Of a DNA stretch of 46,063 bases, positions 15,970 to 26,420 are shown one piece after another. Position 1 is the stretch's first letter, and every line of letters starts with the position of its first letter. The translations under genes were made by a program, and so were the position numbers. The stretch is taken from positions 1-46,063 of the forward strand of contig JAGHTW010000041.1 in the NCBI GenBank assembly GCA_018065145.1, given 5' to 3'. This DNA is from Candidatus Prevotella equi. Its GTDB lineage: Bacteria > Bacteroidota > Bacteroidia > Bacteroidales > Bacteroidaceae. Below the pieces are notes generated by a model. The model searched no databases. It was not told where the DNA came from and saw only the letters and a list, made by a program, of their open reading frames with translations.

Positions 15970-18345
15970 TTATTTCGTGTTAATAATTATGTTGGCATCA
16001 TCAACGGTTACTTTGCCGTCGCCGTTGACGTCAGCATTCTTCATATTGATGCCCTGTGGATTCTTGCCGAGGTAGTAGTCTATTACCATCTTTGCATCGT
16101 TGATATCCACTACGCCATTACCGTCAGCATCACCAGGTATTCCTGCGCTGAGCTTTTCCTTTATCGCATCCATGGTAAGACCGCCATAGTAATAGAGACG
16201 GAAATTATCAAAGATAGTCCAGTAGGAAGTACCTGTATTGCCGGTTGATGTCAGACTGATAGTCATAGTGCCTACCTCGCTGAGATAGTAGGTAACGCCG
16301 TTATCGTACTTTCCAGCGAGGAAGTACTGCTGTGCGCCCGCCATGTTATCTGCTATGTATGTACCATCCGCCATCTGCTTGTCGGCACTGTTGAGGGACT
16401 TAGCCGAACGATCATCCATGATGTTATTTATCTTCACCGATGATGACGTTGTTTTATACTTCAGCGACAGCGTAGCATCGACATTGTTCGTGCCAGCCTT
16501 GTAGCTGTTATAAACGTCTGTGTATGAACCAGGACGCTGGAAGCCCTGCATCTTCACTTCGTATGTTCCCATTGGGAGCAACAGCAGGTCTTGTGACACG
16601 TTGATACTCTTCTGGTAATACTCCACCTCGCTGTAGTTGCATGCAGCACCTGTGCTCATCTGCCAACCGTCCATGCCATTGTCGAAGCCTGGGTTGTTGA
16701 TGAAGAATGTCAGGTCGTATGGTCTGTCAAGGCTATTGACGTATGTGTTACGCAGGAATGTTCGCATAGCAGCTATCACATTATTCTTAGCGGTTGTCAC
16801 TGCGGACTCCTTCGTTGCTGTCGCTACTGTCTTTTCGTTTGTCTCAATGGCAGCAAGGAGCTTAGCGTCTGTTCCTTCCGTTATCTCAGTATGTGGTGTA
16901 GCAAGGAGAGCCTCTATGTTCTTCTTTAGATCATAGAATCCGTTGCGCATCTTTGACATATATGTGTCTTCGAATGTCTGTGTCTCGTCAGCGCTAAGGA
17001 TAATCCAACGCTGCACCTTAGCGTCGTTGGAGAGATTCAATGCCTCTGAGTTGGTATTTGATGAAACACCCTTGTAGGCAACATTACCCGTACGGCTTAT
17101 CATCCAGTATCCGCGTATGCCTGTCAGTTGATTTCCATCGGCAGTGACGACATCACAACGTGACTTGTTCAGCTGTATCTCACTTGCTGCTGGCGAGGTC
17201 ATAAACGACGAACCGCTATAGCTGATGTAGTATCCACTCTTCGCATTCTTGAAGGTGTAGCACTGTGTAGCAGGGTTGAAGGAGATATACCATGCGTATG
17301 CATCGTCAGCCTTTGCCAGTTCTGCAGTCTTCGTGAGGAAGCGCAATGTGTGCGTTCCTGTCTCATAGAGATATTGCGAAGAAGTATTCAGTGACTCATT
17401 CTTGATATAGTACTTCACGCCCTCCTCATGCTGGAAGCTCCAGTGTGGCGATCCGCAAGGACGTGCCGTAGTGCATGGCAGACCATCTTCGCCGAGTGCT
17501 TGTGCCAGGAGGCTGGTGATGGTGTATAACATCTCTGTTCCATTGTCCTCATGAGCACCGTTGATGCCGTATGGCCATACGTGTGTCTTATCGCCACTGA
17601 CGGTTGCTGCATTGTTATTGTCCCAGAAGCGTATCAGTTCCGTAGCACGGTCACCAAGCCATGTTCCCGTGCCGCTGCCAGAACGCAAAGGTGTTGTTGC
17701 ACCATACCACACGTCGTGCTGTCCTACACCGATGGCATGGAGTGCCTCGTGCATCACCGTACCAGTCTTCTGGTTGCCTTCGTTAGGTCCTATGCGCATC
17801 CAACCGCCATAAGAGCAGTCTGCTGTCGGTGTCTGTGCGCCGAAGTGTACGCTAAGGTAGAGACCGGTGATGTTTGTCAGGTCATTCCAGTATTCTACCA
17901 TTGAGGCAAGGGCATTGTTGATGCGGTTGTTCTGTGCCTCGCTGCCGCCATTGTCATAACCCCATGTCACCGTTCCCTTTGGAAGGGTGTAGAACCTTAC
18001 AACATTGCTGTAGTATGTGTCTCCTGCCGTTGTCGTGGCATAGCCGCGTACATAGTACTCCTTGGCAGGTGTAAGGTCATTCATGCGGTATATCGTTCCA
18101 TTATTGGAGAAGGTGCTTACCGACTTATTATCGTTGATTGTCGGTTCCTTACTGTCAGTACTCCAACAGACACCTACCTGACGTATGGAAGCACCATTGG
18201 AAGTGGTGCTGATACGCGCAAATGCCTTCGTGGCACCACGTGCGATATAGTCGCGCAGAGTGACAGTCGGTACCTGTGCAAAGAGTAACTGCGATGTGAA
18301 CAGCAGTCCTATTATTATTAATAATGTGTTAATATGACGTTTCAT
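15970..18345 (-). CDS. secreted zinc-metalloprotease-like protein with dockerin
   Basis: A 791-residue protein with a signal peptide (MKRHINTLLIIIGLLFTSQLLFAQ). Residues about 25-122 are an FN3-like sandwich. The catalytic-looking region at about 125-300 has VMHEALHAIGVGQHDVW: HExxH with His199, Glu200 and His203, a Gly at the metzincin position, and a possible third ligand His210 one residue later than canonical. A RICIN/trefoil-like stretch follows (about 315-450), then a helical linker and a jelly-roll module (INNPGFDNGMDGWQ to TIFDNFRLYYYG). The C-terminal dockerin has GDADGNGVVDINDA and DVNGDGKVTVDDA. Possible targets are plant glycoproteins such as arabinogalactan proteins. The protease call is from the motif alone. 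Confidence 0.6.
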   Translation of the reverse strand: MKRHINTLLIIIGLLFTSQLLFAQVPTVTLRDYIARGATKAFARISTTSNGASIRQVGVCWSTDSKEPTINDNKSVSTFSNNGTIYRMNDLTPAKEYYVRGYATTTAGDTYYSNVVRFYTLPKGTVTWGYDNGGSEAQNNRINNALASMVEYWNDLTNITGLYLSVHFGAQTPTADCSYGGWMRIGPNEGNQKTGTVMHEALHAIGVGQHDVWYGATTPLRSGSGTGTWLGDRATELIRFWDNNNAATVSGDKTHVWPYGINGAHEDNGTEMLYTITSLLAQALGEDGLPCTTARPCGSPHWSFQHEEGVKYYIKNESLNTSSQYLYETGTHTLRFLTKTAELAKADDAYAWYISFNPATQCYTFKNAKSGYYISYSGSSFMTSPAASEIQLNKSRCDVVTADGNQLTGIRGYWMISRTGNVAYKGVSSNTNSEALNLSNDAKVQRWIILSADETQTFEDTYMSKMRNGFYDLKKNIEALLATPHTEITEGTDAKLLAAIETNEKTVATATKESAVTTAKNNVIAAMRTFLRNTYVNSLDRPYDLTFFINNPGFDNGMDGWQMSTGAACNYSEVEYYQKSINVSQDLLLLPMGTYEVKMQGFQRPGSYTDVYNSYKAGTNNVDATLSLKYKTTSSSVKINNIMDDRSAKSLNSADKQMADGTYIADNMAGAQQYFLAGKYDNGVTYYLSEVGTMTISLTSTGNTGTSYWTIFDNFRLYYYGGLTMDAIKEKLSAGIPGDADGNGVVDINDAKMVIDYYLGKNPQGINMKNADVNGDGKVTVDDANIIINTK

Positions 18346-18375
18346 CTTGAGTATAGGTTTAAGGATTTAGTCTAG

Positions 18376-21165
18376 TTATCGAATTATCATATTCACTATA
18401 ATATTGGCGTCGTCAACGGTTATCTTACCGTCTTCATTGACGTCTGCATTTTCTATGTTTATGTCACTGCTCTGTCCAAGGTAATATGCTATTACGGCAT
18501 CGGCATCAGCCTTATCCACCTTACCATCATCGTTGGCATCACCTGGCAAGCCTTCAACAGGTGGTGTCACCTCACCGCCATCCATGACGGTCTTGATGTC
18601 GCTGGCAGAGAGTGAGTAGTTATATACACGGAAGTCGTCGAGGTAAGCCTTAAGGTAGTTATCGCCTTCAAACTGACTCTTTCCGATGTAGTTCATCACT
18701 GGGCGTACGTCTGTAGGACGCCATGTGATATCTTTTGTCGTTGCTACTGCTTCGCCATTGACATAGAGTGTCACGGCATCGTCAGAGATTGTCACTGCCA
18801 CATGAGCCCACTTGAAGTTAGCGAGTTTCGTTGTGGCAAGATATTGTTCTGTTCCGTTGGCTTTTATCGCAAAGCGCATCTCGGAACCGTTGGTTGGAGA
18901 GAGGAACATATAGCTGTCCTCACCATTACCGAAGTCGAAGATACGTGCCCAGCTGCCAGAGCTGTTGTTATACACCCATGTGGCAACAGTCATCGTCTTT
19001 GAGTTTGCTATGCCGGCAGGCAGACGAAGGTAGTCCTTGTTGGGGGCATTGATGTATATTCTCTTCGTTCCTTCCTTTGGAGTGGTGGTGTTGTATGTTG
19101 GAGTATTGTATGACACAGCGTCAAGCCAGTTGTCTGAGGCGTCATCGATATTATCCTCAAAGCCATATCGTGCAACGATACCCTTTGGTGTCTTACCGCT
19201 GACGGTGAGTGTTGCTGCCACAGAGACATTCTGCGCCATATCAACGGCACATACCTCATAGTCGTATGCCTGATCAGCTATCACCTCGTTGTCAAGGAAT
19301 GTAGGTGTGGTTATCATACGTCCTATCACATCCCACTCGTTCTTACCAGCCTCACTGCGACGCACGAGATATGACTTTATGTCGGTATCGGTGTTGGCGG
19401 TCCATGTGAGACGAATGGCAGATGTGAGTCGCTTTGCCTTCACATCGGCAGGTGTCTTTGGCGCTACCTTATCAATACTCGTTATATCCACGTCAGTGAT
19501 ACGCCAGCGCTGACTTGCCTTACCGGTATAGGTATTCATCACAGCAGTTTTTCCTGCCTGATTGCTACCGCCATCGATGTCGAGATAGAGTCCTGTCCAA
19601 CGATTACGTATATACCAGTCACCTTCTCCTGCGTACTCAAAGTACCACTGTGCCTTTTCACTCGTCACACCTGGGAGAAGTTTTACAGCAGCATTGACAT
19701 CGAAGTTCCAGTCATCATTAACAGAGATATAAGCATTAGTATGTAATGCTGAGGATATATTGAAGAAACTATAGTCACCACCAATGGTAGGGCTGACAGA
19801 TGTTATAACCCACTTCTGGTATTCGTATGGTGTCTTCTTGTATGGCAAGCCACGCTGCTCTATGGAATTGCCTACTGTGTTGTTGTAAGGCTGCAATGCC
19901 TTCAGACCATTCTTGTTGTAGATGGTGTATGTCTTTCCTGACTCTATCGGCATCAGTGGCACGTCCTTGCCATGGTGTATCTGCACGATACGCTCGGCAT
20001 TTGTCTGTCCCTTCTGATATCCTGTACCGCCAGGAACGGTATGAGGGTAGTTATATACCGGTCCATAGCCTTCGAAATATGATGGTCTATTGGTTGATAC
20101 GAGGTTGAAGGTATTGGTGTTTGCCTGTCGCTCACTACCACCGAGGAAGGCGTCTATGCGACCGTTGTCACGCTTATATACTGCTGCTGCAGTCCATGTG
20201 CCGCGACTCTCTGCATAGCCTATCTCCTTGCCTGATGATGATGCCTTACAGTATTCACCGCGTGTGATGCTCTCAAAGCCCCACCATATACCGCCATTCA
20301 TACCGTAGTGTGCACCGACGAATGCCTCCATCGTATTATGAAGCTCGTCGGCAGTGCCGAAGTTACCGTCGTTCTTCACTGTTGTCCAGAAGTTGGCGTA
20401 GTTGTCGAAGGAACCTGCTAACTGGTGTGTGTTGCCGATGGTGACGTATGGCTTTGAGGCATTATACCATGACATTGCCTGATCACAGTTAAGGGTATTG
20501 CCAGCGCAGATGCGTATTCCTTCAAGTTCCGGGTCTGTTGTTATGAGACGCGCTATCTCCTTGAAATCAGCCTGCGTGCCTTCCTTCCAATCGGTAAAAT
20601 CGGGTTCATTGAATGGTGACACGCTGACAACGTTGAATCCCCTGTCGCGGCAGTACTTTATCGTTGCCTTGATGACTCTGTACCACTCATACGGCTTACC
20701 ATTATAATTGGCGTAGTTCTGGTCGGCATTAGGATATGTATCCTTATTCATCAATACCTCATGGTCACAGTTGAGGTTGATGTTCTTTGCGCCAGACATT
20801 GCCATGACGTTGAGACGGTTCTGCAACCATTTCTTCTGTTCTGCCGATAGGTTTCCTGCTTCATCTACAAGGTCGCTTGGCTGGAACGATACACGTCCCA
20901 CACCATTTGACAGGATATCCTTTCCAATCCAATTAACACCCCTTACAACAATCACATCCCATAGCCACGCAGTGTCCATGCCCCACTCTATCGGCATGGC
21001 AGGAATACTACAGGTATTGATGTCGGTATCGCCGTTGAAAAACAACGGTGTCGCTGTTGGTGGAGCTGCCTGCAGGTACATTGATGTACGTGCAGAATGT
21101 TGCGCAAACGATGCTGCCGGTATTACCGACAACATCGTTGCTATAGATATGATTGTATTTTTCAT
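18376..21165 (-). CDS. secreted clan-A glycoside hydrolase (possibly GH30 galactanase) with RICIN-like, FN3, LamG and dockerin modules
   Basis: A 929-residue secreted enzyme (signal MKNTIISIATMLSVIPAASFA). Residues about 55-395 form a TIM-barrel glycosidase: VVSVSPFNEPDF gives the acid/base Glu187, and ADELHNTMEAFVGAHYG the likely nucleophile Glu280, as in clan A. The overall look recalls GH30 endo-beta-1,6-galactanases, but I cannot fix the family. Next come a ricin-B-like trefoil (about 400-560, GLYLDIDGGSNQAGKTAVMN), FN3 (about 565-660), a LamG/concanavalin-like domain (about 665-865) and a dockerin (GDANDDGKVDKADA, DVNEDGKITVDDA). It is the first enzyme after the second SusCD pair. If a galactanase, it would trim side chains of RG-I or arabinogalactan. 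Confidence 0.6.
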   Translation of the reverse strand: MKNTIISIATMLSVIPAASFAQHSARTSMYLQAAPPTATPLFFNGDTDINTCSIPAMPIEWGMDTAWLWDVIVVRGVNWIGKDILSNGVGRVSFQPSDLVDEAGNLSAEQKKWLQNRLNVMAMSGAKNINLNCDHEVLMNKDTYPNADQNYANYNGKPYEWYRVIKATIKYCRDRGFNVVSVSPFNEPDFTDWKEGTQADFKEIARLITTDPELEGIRICAGNTLNCDQAMSWYNASKPYVTIGNTHQLAGSFDNYANFWTTVKNDGNFGTADELHNTMEAFVGAHYGMNGGIWWGFESITRGEYCKASSSGKEIGYAESRGTWTAAAVYKRDNGRIDAFLGGSERQANTNTFNLVSTNRPSYFEGYGPVYNYPHTVPGGTGYQKGQTNAERIVQIHHGKDVPLMPIESGKTYTIYNKNGLKALQPYNNTVGNSIEQRGLPYKKTPYEYQKWVITSVSPTIGGDYSFFNISSALHTNAYISVNDDWNFDVNAAVKLLPGVTSEKAQWYFEYAGEGDWYIRNRWTGLYLDIDGGSNQAGKTAVMNTYTGKASQRWRITDVDITSIDKVAPKTPADVKAKRLTSAIRLTWTANTDTDIKSYLVRRSEAGKNEWDVIGRMITTPTFLDNEVIADQAYDYEVCAVDMAQNVSVAATLTVSGKTPKGIVARYGFEDNIDDASDNWLDAVSYNTPTYNTTTPKEGTKRIYINAPNKDYLRLPAGIANSKTMTVATWVYNNSSGSWARIFDFGNGEDSYMFLSPTNGSEMRFAIKANGTEQYLATTKLANFKWAHVAVTISDDAVTLYVNGEAVATTKDITWRPTDVRPVMNYIGKSQFEGDNYLKAYLDDFRVYNYSLSASDIKTVMDGGEVTPPVEGLPGDANDDGKVDKADADAVIAYYLGQSSDINIENADVNEDGKITVDDANIIVNMIIR

Positions 21166-21207
21166 TTAGGTGTTATTGGGTTGAAAAGTAATTACTTGGA
21201 AACGAAA

Positions 21208-23082
21208 TTAATCGTTGTAACCTATCTGATTATTCCACTTAAGGAACCAGTTGTGAGGGTTTGTCAGGTCGGTCTTGATGCCGGCAGTATTTCCCTTTCC
21301 ACAACGTGCGTTAATCTTGTTTGCAAGATATGAAGGATCACCACGACGCAAAGCTACACGCATAAGGTCATAGAAACGTGTTCCCTCGAATGCCTGCTCA
21401 AGAGCCTGCTCGTTGACGATGAGATCTTCTACCTGATCCATCTGCCACTCTATCTGCTCAGGAGTGTCAATATATGGATCCTGACCTACAAACTGTGGAT
21501 TGTATGGAAGCTGGTAGTACTCATTTATCCATGAGTCACCACAACCACGGCTATGAATACCGATGGTGTTGGCTGCACTTACATTCTTACCGCCTGCCGT
21601 TGTGAAGATCCAATGAGCACCGCCAGTCTTGCTGTCCACATAGTTTGCGCGATAGTATTCGTTAGAGAATGGGAAGGTCTCACGTATCATGGTAGAGTCA
21701 GCTTTGCCATAGTAAGGTGCAATATTGTAATCTATGACATCGTTATTGACACCAGACTGCAGGATAGAGAAAGCATAACGTGGGTAACCAGCGCGGTTGA
21801 GAGCCTCTGCTAAACGGAGGTAGATCTGTGCACGACGGTAGATGTTGATGCTGCCGAACTTAGTGTAGAACTTCCTTATCTCATTATAGGTGATACGCTC
21901 GTTTGTTGAAAAGATGATAGCATCACCGTTATACCAGATACTCTTCAGACGAAGGTCACCATCCTGATACTTGCCGAGGTTCTTTGGTGCAATGGTAGCA
22001 ACGTGTGCATCATAGTCAAAGAAACAATAGTCCTGATTAGCAGAGAGGTCTATGAGAGACTGTGAAGGTACGAGCTGAGAATGGTAGTCGTTGTCATAGC
22101 TACCGCAGTAGATACCACGCAATGAGCTGTAATAACCCTCTGACTGAATAGAGTCCATAGGGATGATGGAGATAACCTCTGATGAAGAAGTATTGGAATA
22201 GTCGGAGAAACTGTTAAGATATGAATTTCCATCACGACTTGTCCAGTCAGTATTTTTCCATGCACTTGCAATACTTGTTGTAGGATAAGATGAAGAGGCA
22301 CTGATACCATTGCGGCGTGTGATGTACTTGTAGTAGTACTTTGCTGCCTGGAGGTAGTCAGCCTTCTGCTTTGTCATGGTAGCCTTCCACAGTGACAGTT
22401 CACCGAGAATGATGTTCATTGGGAAATAGAAGAGACGTGATGGCATACCCTTTATGTCACCATAGTAAGGGTATTTCACATCCTCATTGTCAGCCAATGC
22501 CTGAAGACCATCCTCATTGAGGAAGTATTCACAAATGCCGAGAATATCCTTGCGAGGATAATCCAATGCAGCCTGCTGTGCTGTGAGGAGTGGCTCTGTA
22601 TAGAAAGGCACCTCACCGTAGTTGATGACGAGCTGGAGATATGTCCATGCACGTATAGCCTTGACAAGAGCAAACTCGTTGAGGAAGATATTCTCGTTAC
22701 GGTTGTTTGTCATTGCTGTATCAACTTTCGCAAGGAAATAGTTACAGTTGTTGATGATAGCGTAATAGTCAACAGGGTTGTTGTACATATTATCATCACC
22801 AATGGAGAACATTGCTACATCGCGCAAGTCCTTTGATGTTGTTGCTGTCACATCGACAAGGTCACCGCGTGCCTCACCAAGAAGCACTGTGCGGTCGGCA
22901 ATTGCCTGTACCTTGTTCAATATACCTACAACGGAATATATGGAGTCGTTAGCCTTGTTCAGGTGTTCCTTGTCTGCATCAATATAATATGTAGAGTCAA
23001 CATCCATGAAGCCCTGACAAGAAGCCAACAGACCTGCAACAAAAATGAAAATCATCTTATGTATAAAAGAGAAACGTTTCAT
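21208..23082 (-). CDS. SusD-like glycan-binding lipoprotein (second pair)
   Basis: A 624-residue SusD/RagB-family surface lipoprotein. The lipobox is AGLLASC at the N-terminus. Typical SusD segments are seen: AIRAWTYLQLVINYGEVPFYTEPL in the TPR-like region, IYLRLAEALNRAGYP, and the C-terminal ALEQAFEGTRFYDLMRVALRRGDP. SusD forms the lid over its SusC transporter and captures released oligosaccharide. It follows the 1088-residue SusC after 47 nt and precedes the four dockerin-bearing enzymes, so it is the partner most directly tied to their products. Confidence 0.9.
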   Translation of the reverse strand: MKRFSFIHKMIFIFVAGLLASCQGFMDVDSTYYIDADKEHLNKANDSIYSVVGILNKVQAIADRTVLLGEARGDLVDVTATTSKDLRDVAMFSIGDDNMYNNPVDYYAIINNCNYFLAKVDTAMTNNRNENIFLNEFALVKAIRAWTYLQLVINYGEVPFYTEPLLTAQQAALDYPRKDILGICEYFLNEDGLQALADNEDVKYPYYGDIKGMPSRLFYFPMNIILGELSLWKATMTKQKADYLQAAKYYYKYITRRNGISASSSYPTTSIASAWKNTDWTSRDGNSYLNSFSDYSNTSSSEVISIIPMDSIQSEGYYSSLRGIYCGSYDNDYHSQLVPSQSLIDLSANQDYCFFDYDAHVATIAPKNLGKYQDGDLRLKSIWYNGDAIIFSTNERITYNEIRKFYTKFGSINIYRRAQIYLRLAEALNRAGYPRYAFSILQSGVNNDVIDYNIAPYYGKADSTMIRETFPFSNEYYRANYVDSKTGGAHWIFTTAGGKNVSAANTIGIHSRGCGDSWINEYYQLPYNPQFVGQDPYIDTPEQIEWQMDQVEDLIVNEQALEQAFEGTRFYDLMRVALRRGDPSYLANKINARCGKGNTAGIKTDLTNPHNWFLKWNNQIGYND

Positions 23083-23129
23083 ATTCTTTATTCATTATTA
23101 GTTATTAATTACTGCATGAATAATGCAAG

Positions 23130-26100
23130 TTAGAGCTTTATCTTCACACCTGCTACGATGCTGCGGCTTGAGCCTACAGAACCGAAGTCGATACCCTGAC
23201 CGATAACGTTAGAGGTAGCAGAGAACTCTGGGTCTGAACCGAGGTAACGTGTAACAGTGAAGAGGTTGTTACCCTGCAGCCAGAACTCCAGTCCCTGAAG
23301 GAATGTGATATTTATTGGAAGATCATAGCTGAGTGTTACAGACTTGAGCTTGAGATAAGAGCCATCCTCTATCCAACGGTCAGAGAAACGTGAGTTACCC
23401 ATATTGTCCTGGAAAGAGATGCGTGGTACGTTCGTCACCTGACCTTCTGCCATCCAACGCTGTGTGAGAGCTGTTGTCTGGTTCTGGAAACGGCTGCCAG
23501 CCTCAAGCTGTGAACGCATGTAGTTGAATACGTCGTTACCAACGCAGTAGTTGAAGTTCACGTCAAGACGAAGGCGCTTCCAACCGAGCGATGCCATGAT
23601 GTTACCATAGAGGTCTGGGTTAGGATCACCGATGACGGTCATATCCTTCTCGTTGATTTCCTTGTCGCCGTTGATGTCACGGAAGATAACGTCACCAGCC
23701 TGGAAGAAGTTCTTGTCAACGCCATTGTCAGCCATCATGTAGAAGCCATCCTTCTGTGCCTGCTCAGTTGTGGCATAGACACCGCGTGTCTTGTAACCAT
23801 AGAAGAGGTTTGCTGCACTACCCTCCTTTGTGATGATGGTAGCAGAAGCAACCTTTGTTGTGATGTAGTCCTTACCGTCAGCAAGACCGAGGTCAACGAT
23901 TCTGTTCTTGTAGTGACCGAAGCTGGCACCTACCTCGAATGACCAATCCTTTGTTGTAATAGCCTTTACCTTCATGGTGAAGTCAACACCCTGGTTCTTC
24001 AGCTTACCGTTGTTACCCCAATTGGTTGTAAGACCAGAGAGGAACGAGAGCTGCTGAAGCTGGAGAAGGTCTATCGTGGTGCTGTTGAAGTAGTTCAACG
24101 CCATGAAGAGTCTGTTGTTGAGCATGCTTGTCTGTACGCCAACATTGAAACGACGTGTTGTCTCCCACTTAATCTTTGTGTTACCGATGCCAGAGAATGT
24201 GAGTCCTGCAACATCGTTGAGATAGAGATTTGAAGCGAAGAAGCTCTTACGTGCATTGACGTTGATGTCATCGTTACCACTGATGTCATAACCTGCCGTG
24301 AGGCTGAGGTGGTTGACGAACTTCTTTGAGAACCATGGTTCGTTGCTCACTACCCATGAACCCTGGAATGCAGGGAAGATACCGAACTTTGTACCGAAGA
24401 GTCTTGCACCGCCAGCGGCATCAGTACCGAAGCGTGAAGAACCTGAAGCGGTGAGGTTCACCTGTGCGAAGTAACGACCAAGGTAGTTGTAGTTACCCTG
24501 TACGTAGATATCCATGTTACGCCACTCTTCGTCAACACCGCTTGACTGCGCATTCTTAAGACCTGCGCTCATGAATGGTGTCTTATCACTACCTGTATCA
24601 TAACCCAGCTGCTTTGATGTGCTGTAGGTCTCGAAGTTAAGACGTACGCCACCGAAGACAGATATCTTGTGAGCATCATAGCGGTTGTCCCATGCCAGAC
24701 GTGTGTCGCTCTGGATAGAGTTCTGCTTTGAAGCGAGTGAGCTTACCTCATTGTCACGATATGCAGTTACACTGTTTACGTAATATGTAGGTACACCGTT
24801 TACAGGAATATAATACTTGTTTGAAGAATTGATGAGAGTGTAAGCGAAGTGTGAACTGAGTTCCAGATGCTTGTTGAACTTCCACTTTGGTGTCACAGCA
24901 ATGTTAAGGAGTGAGTTCTCAAAACGGTTCTTGTTCTCTGCCTCTGCATATTCATTGAACGCAACAGGGTTACCAAGCTGATAGTTGTATCTTGGGAACG
25001 CTACGAGAGCCTCGTCAAGGTATGTCTCATCTGTGGTATCATAGTAGCTGGTAGAGAACTTTCCCTGTCCGTATGCGTATGGGCTGAGGAATGGAGCCTT
25101 GGCATAAGCAAGGAACGATGGTGATGATGGTGTTCCCTCAGAATATGTTGTAGGTGCAGCATCATCACGCAAGTCGCGTGTGAGGTTAGAGAAAGAGGCA
25201 TCAAAACGTACACCGAGCTTCTCCGTCAACTGAATATCAGTATTGAAACGGATGTTCAGACGGCTCATGTCATTGAACTTCAATGTGCTCTCTGCCATTA
25301 CATAACCTACAGAAAGGTTATAGCTTGCTACGTCGTCACCACCTTCTACCTTGATACCATAATTCTGTGTAACGGCAGTCTGGTAGATATAGTCCTTCCA
25401 GTTTGTGTTACAGTGGTACTGCTTGTAGTAGTAATAGTTTGGATCTGTGTTCAGGAACTTGAAGTTGGTAATGTCTGTACCTGTACCCTTCAAGAGTTCT
25501 GAAGCGTATGAGCGATATTGCTCTGCATCCATCATAGAATAGAACTTTGGCTTTGAGCTTATACCAGCAGAGATGCTTGCAGTGATACGTGTAGCCATAG
25601 AGTGAGAACGGCTGGTAGAGATGTTTATCACACCATTGGCACCACGTGCACCATAGAGGGCTGTACCATTACGCATTACTGTTATTTCCTCAATGTCTGA
25701 AGGATTGATATTGCTGAGCACATCATTGTAGAATCCATCGTGCATCATAGTACGAGAGTACTGCTGATCCATGATAACGCCATCAACGACTACCAATGGC
25801 TGTGCGTTGGCATTGAGGGAGTTGAGACCCTGCATGAATGTTACGCTACCAATGCCTGGTGTGCCGCTGCGCTGTGTAGAATAAGCATAGGCGCCAAGCT
25901 GCTTCTGCATCTCTTCCTTGATGTTCAAGGCATTTGAATACTTGAAGTTGTCTGCCTTCTGGTTGAGGAGGATGTTTACGTCCTCTTCATAGTCCTTTGT
26001 GAACTTTGTTGGGAGTACGTAGATGTCCTTCATCTCTGAAGACTTCTCAAGACCTGCAACAACGAGGTTGAAGTCTGGTGCCTTAACGTTGACAGCAGAA

Positions 26101-26384
26101 GAGAACGTAGGTACCTTTACCTCGTAGTAACCATTGTCGTCTGTCAATGCACTATAACCTTTTACACCGGCTGCTGATACGATAGCTCCTGATATAGGTT
26201 CCTTGGTAGTACCGTTCAGTACACGACCTTTAATGGTACGTGTCTCATATCGCTTCTGTGCAACAATCTTTTTTACTTTCCTGACAGCAACCTCTACATT
26301 CTCCTCATCATATTCGTCCTGCGCAGATACGCATACTGGGAATGCTAGGAGCAATGCCAGTCCAAATAATATATGTCGTTTCAT
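23130..26384 (-). CDS. SusC-like TonB-dependent transporter (second pair)
   Basis: A 1084-residue outer-membrane SusC/RagA-family receptor. It has the signal MKRHILFGLALLLAFPVCVSAQ, then a short acidic segment and a carboxypeptidase-D-like regulatory domain (IKGRVLNGTTKEPISGAIV). The plug carries SusC-type motifs (QPLVVVDGVIMDQQ; ITVMRNGTALYGARGANGVINI), and a 22-strand-type barrel runs to the final aromatic-rich strands (GSSRSIVAGVKIKL). The ATG at 26384 is preferred over one four codons upstream since it starts a clean signal peptide. TonB-powered import of oligosaccharide with the SusD downstream is expected. It lacks an STN domain, so it is not directly coupled to anti-sigma signalling. 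Confidence 0.9.
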   Translation of the reverse strand: MKRHILFGLALLLAFPVCVSAQDEYDEENVEVAVRKVKKIVAQKRYETRTIKGRVLNGTTKEPISGAIVSAAGVKGYSALTDDNGYYEVKVPTFSSAVNVKAPDFNLVVAGLEKSSEMKDIYVLPTKFTKDYEEDVNILLNQKADNFKYSNALNIKEEMQKQLGAYAYSTQRSGTPGIGSVTFMQGLNSLNANAQPLVVVDGVIMDQQYSRTMMHDGFYNDVLSNINPSDIEEITVMRNGTALYGARGANGVINISTSRSHSMATRITASISAGISSKPKFYSMMDAEQYRSYASELLKGTGTDITNFKFLNTDPNYYYYKQYHCNTNWKDYIYQTAVTQNYGIKVEGGDDVASYNLSVGYVMAESTLKFNDMSRLNIRFNTDIQLTEKLGVRFDASFSNLTRDLRDDAAPTTYSEGTPSSPSFLAYAKAPFLSPYAYGQGKFSTSYYDTTDETYLDEALVAFPRYNYQLGNPVAFNEYAEAENKNRFENSLLNIAVTPKWKFNKHLELSSHFAYTLINSSNKYYIPVNGVPTYYVNSVTAYRDNEVSSLASKQNSIQSDTRLAWDNRYDAHKISVFGGVRLNFETYSTSKQLGYDTGSDKTPFMSAGLKNAQSSGVDEEWRNMDIYVQGNYNYLGRYFAQVNLTASGSSRFGTDAAGGARLFGTKFGIFPAFQGSWVVSNEPWFSKKFVNHLSLTAGYDISGNDDINVNARKSFFASNLYLNDVAGLTFSGIGNTKIKWETTRRFNVGVQTSMLNNRLFMALNYFNSTTIDLLQLQQLSFLSGLTTNWGNNGKLKNQGVDFTMKVKAITTKDWSFEVGASFGHYKNRIVDLGLADGKDYITTKVASATIITKEGSAANLFYGYKTRGVYATTEQAQKDGFYMMADNGVDKNFFQAGDVIFRDINGDKEINEKDMTVIGDPNPDLYGNIMASLGWKRLRLDVNFNYCVGNDVFNYMRSQLEAGSRFQNQTTALTQRWMAEGQVTNVPRISFQDNMGNSRFSDRWIEDGSYLKLKSVTLSYDLPINITFLQGLEFWLQGNNLFTVTRYLGSDPEFSATSNVIGQGIDFGSVGSSRSIVAGVKIKL

Positions 26385-26420
26385 ATCTTTATACATTTTA
26401 TTATAATATGTGTATTACGC

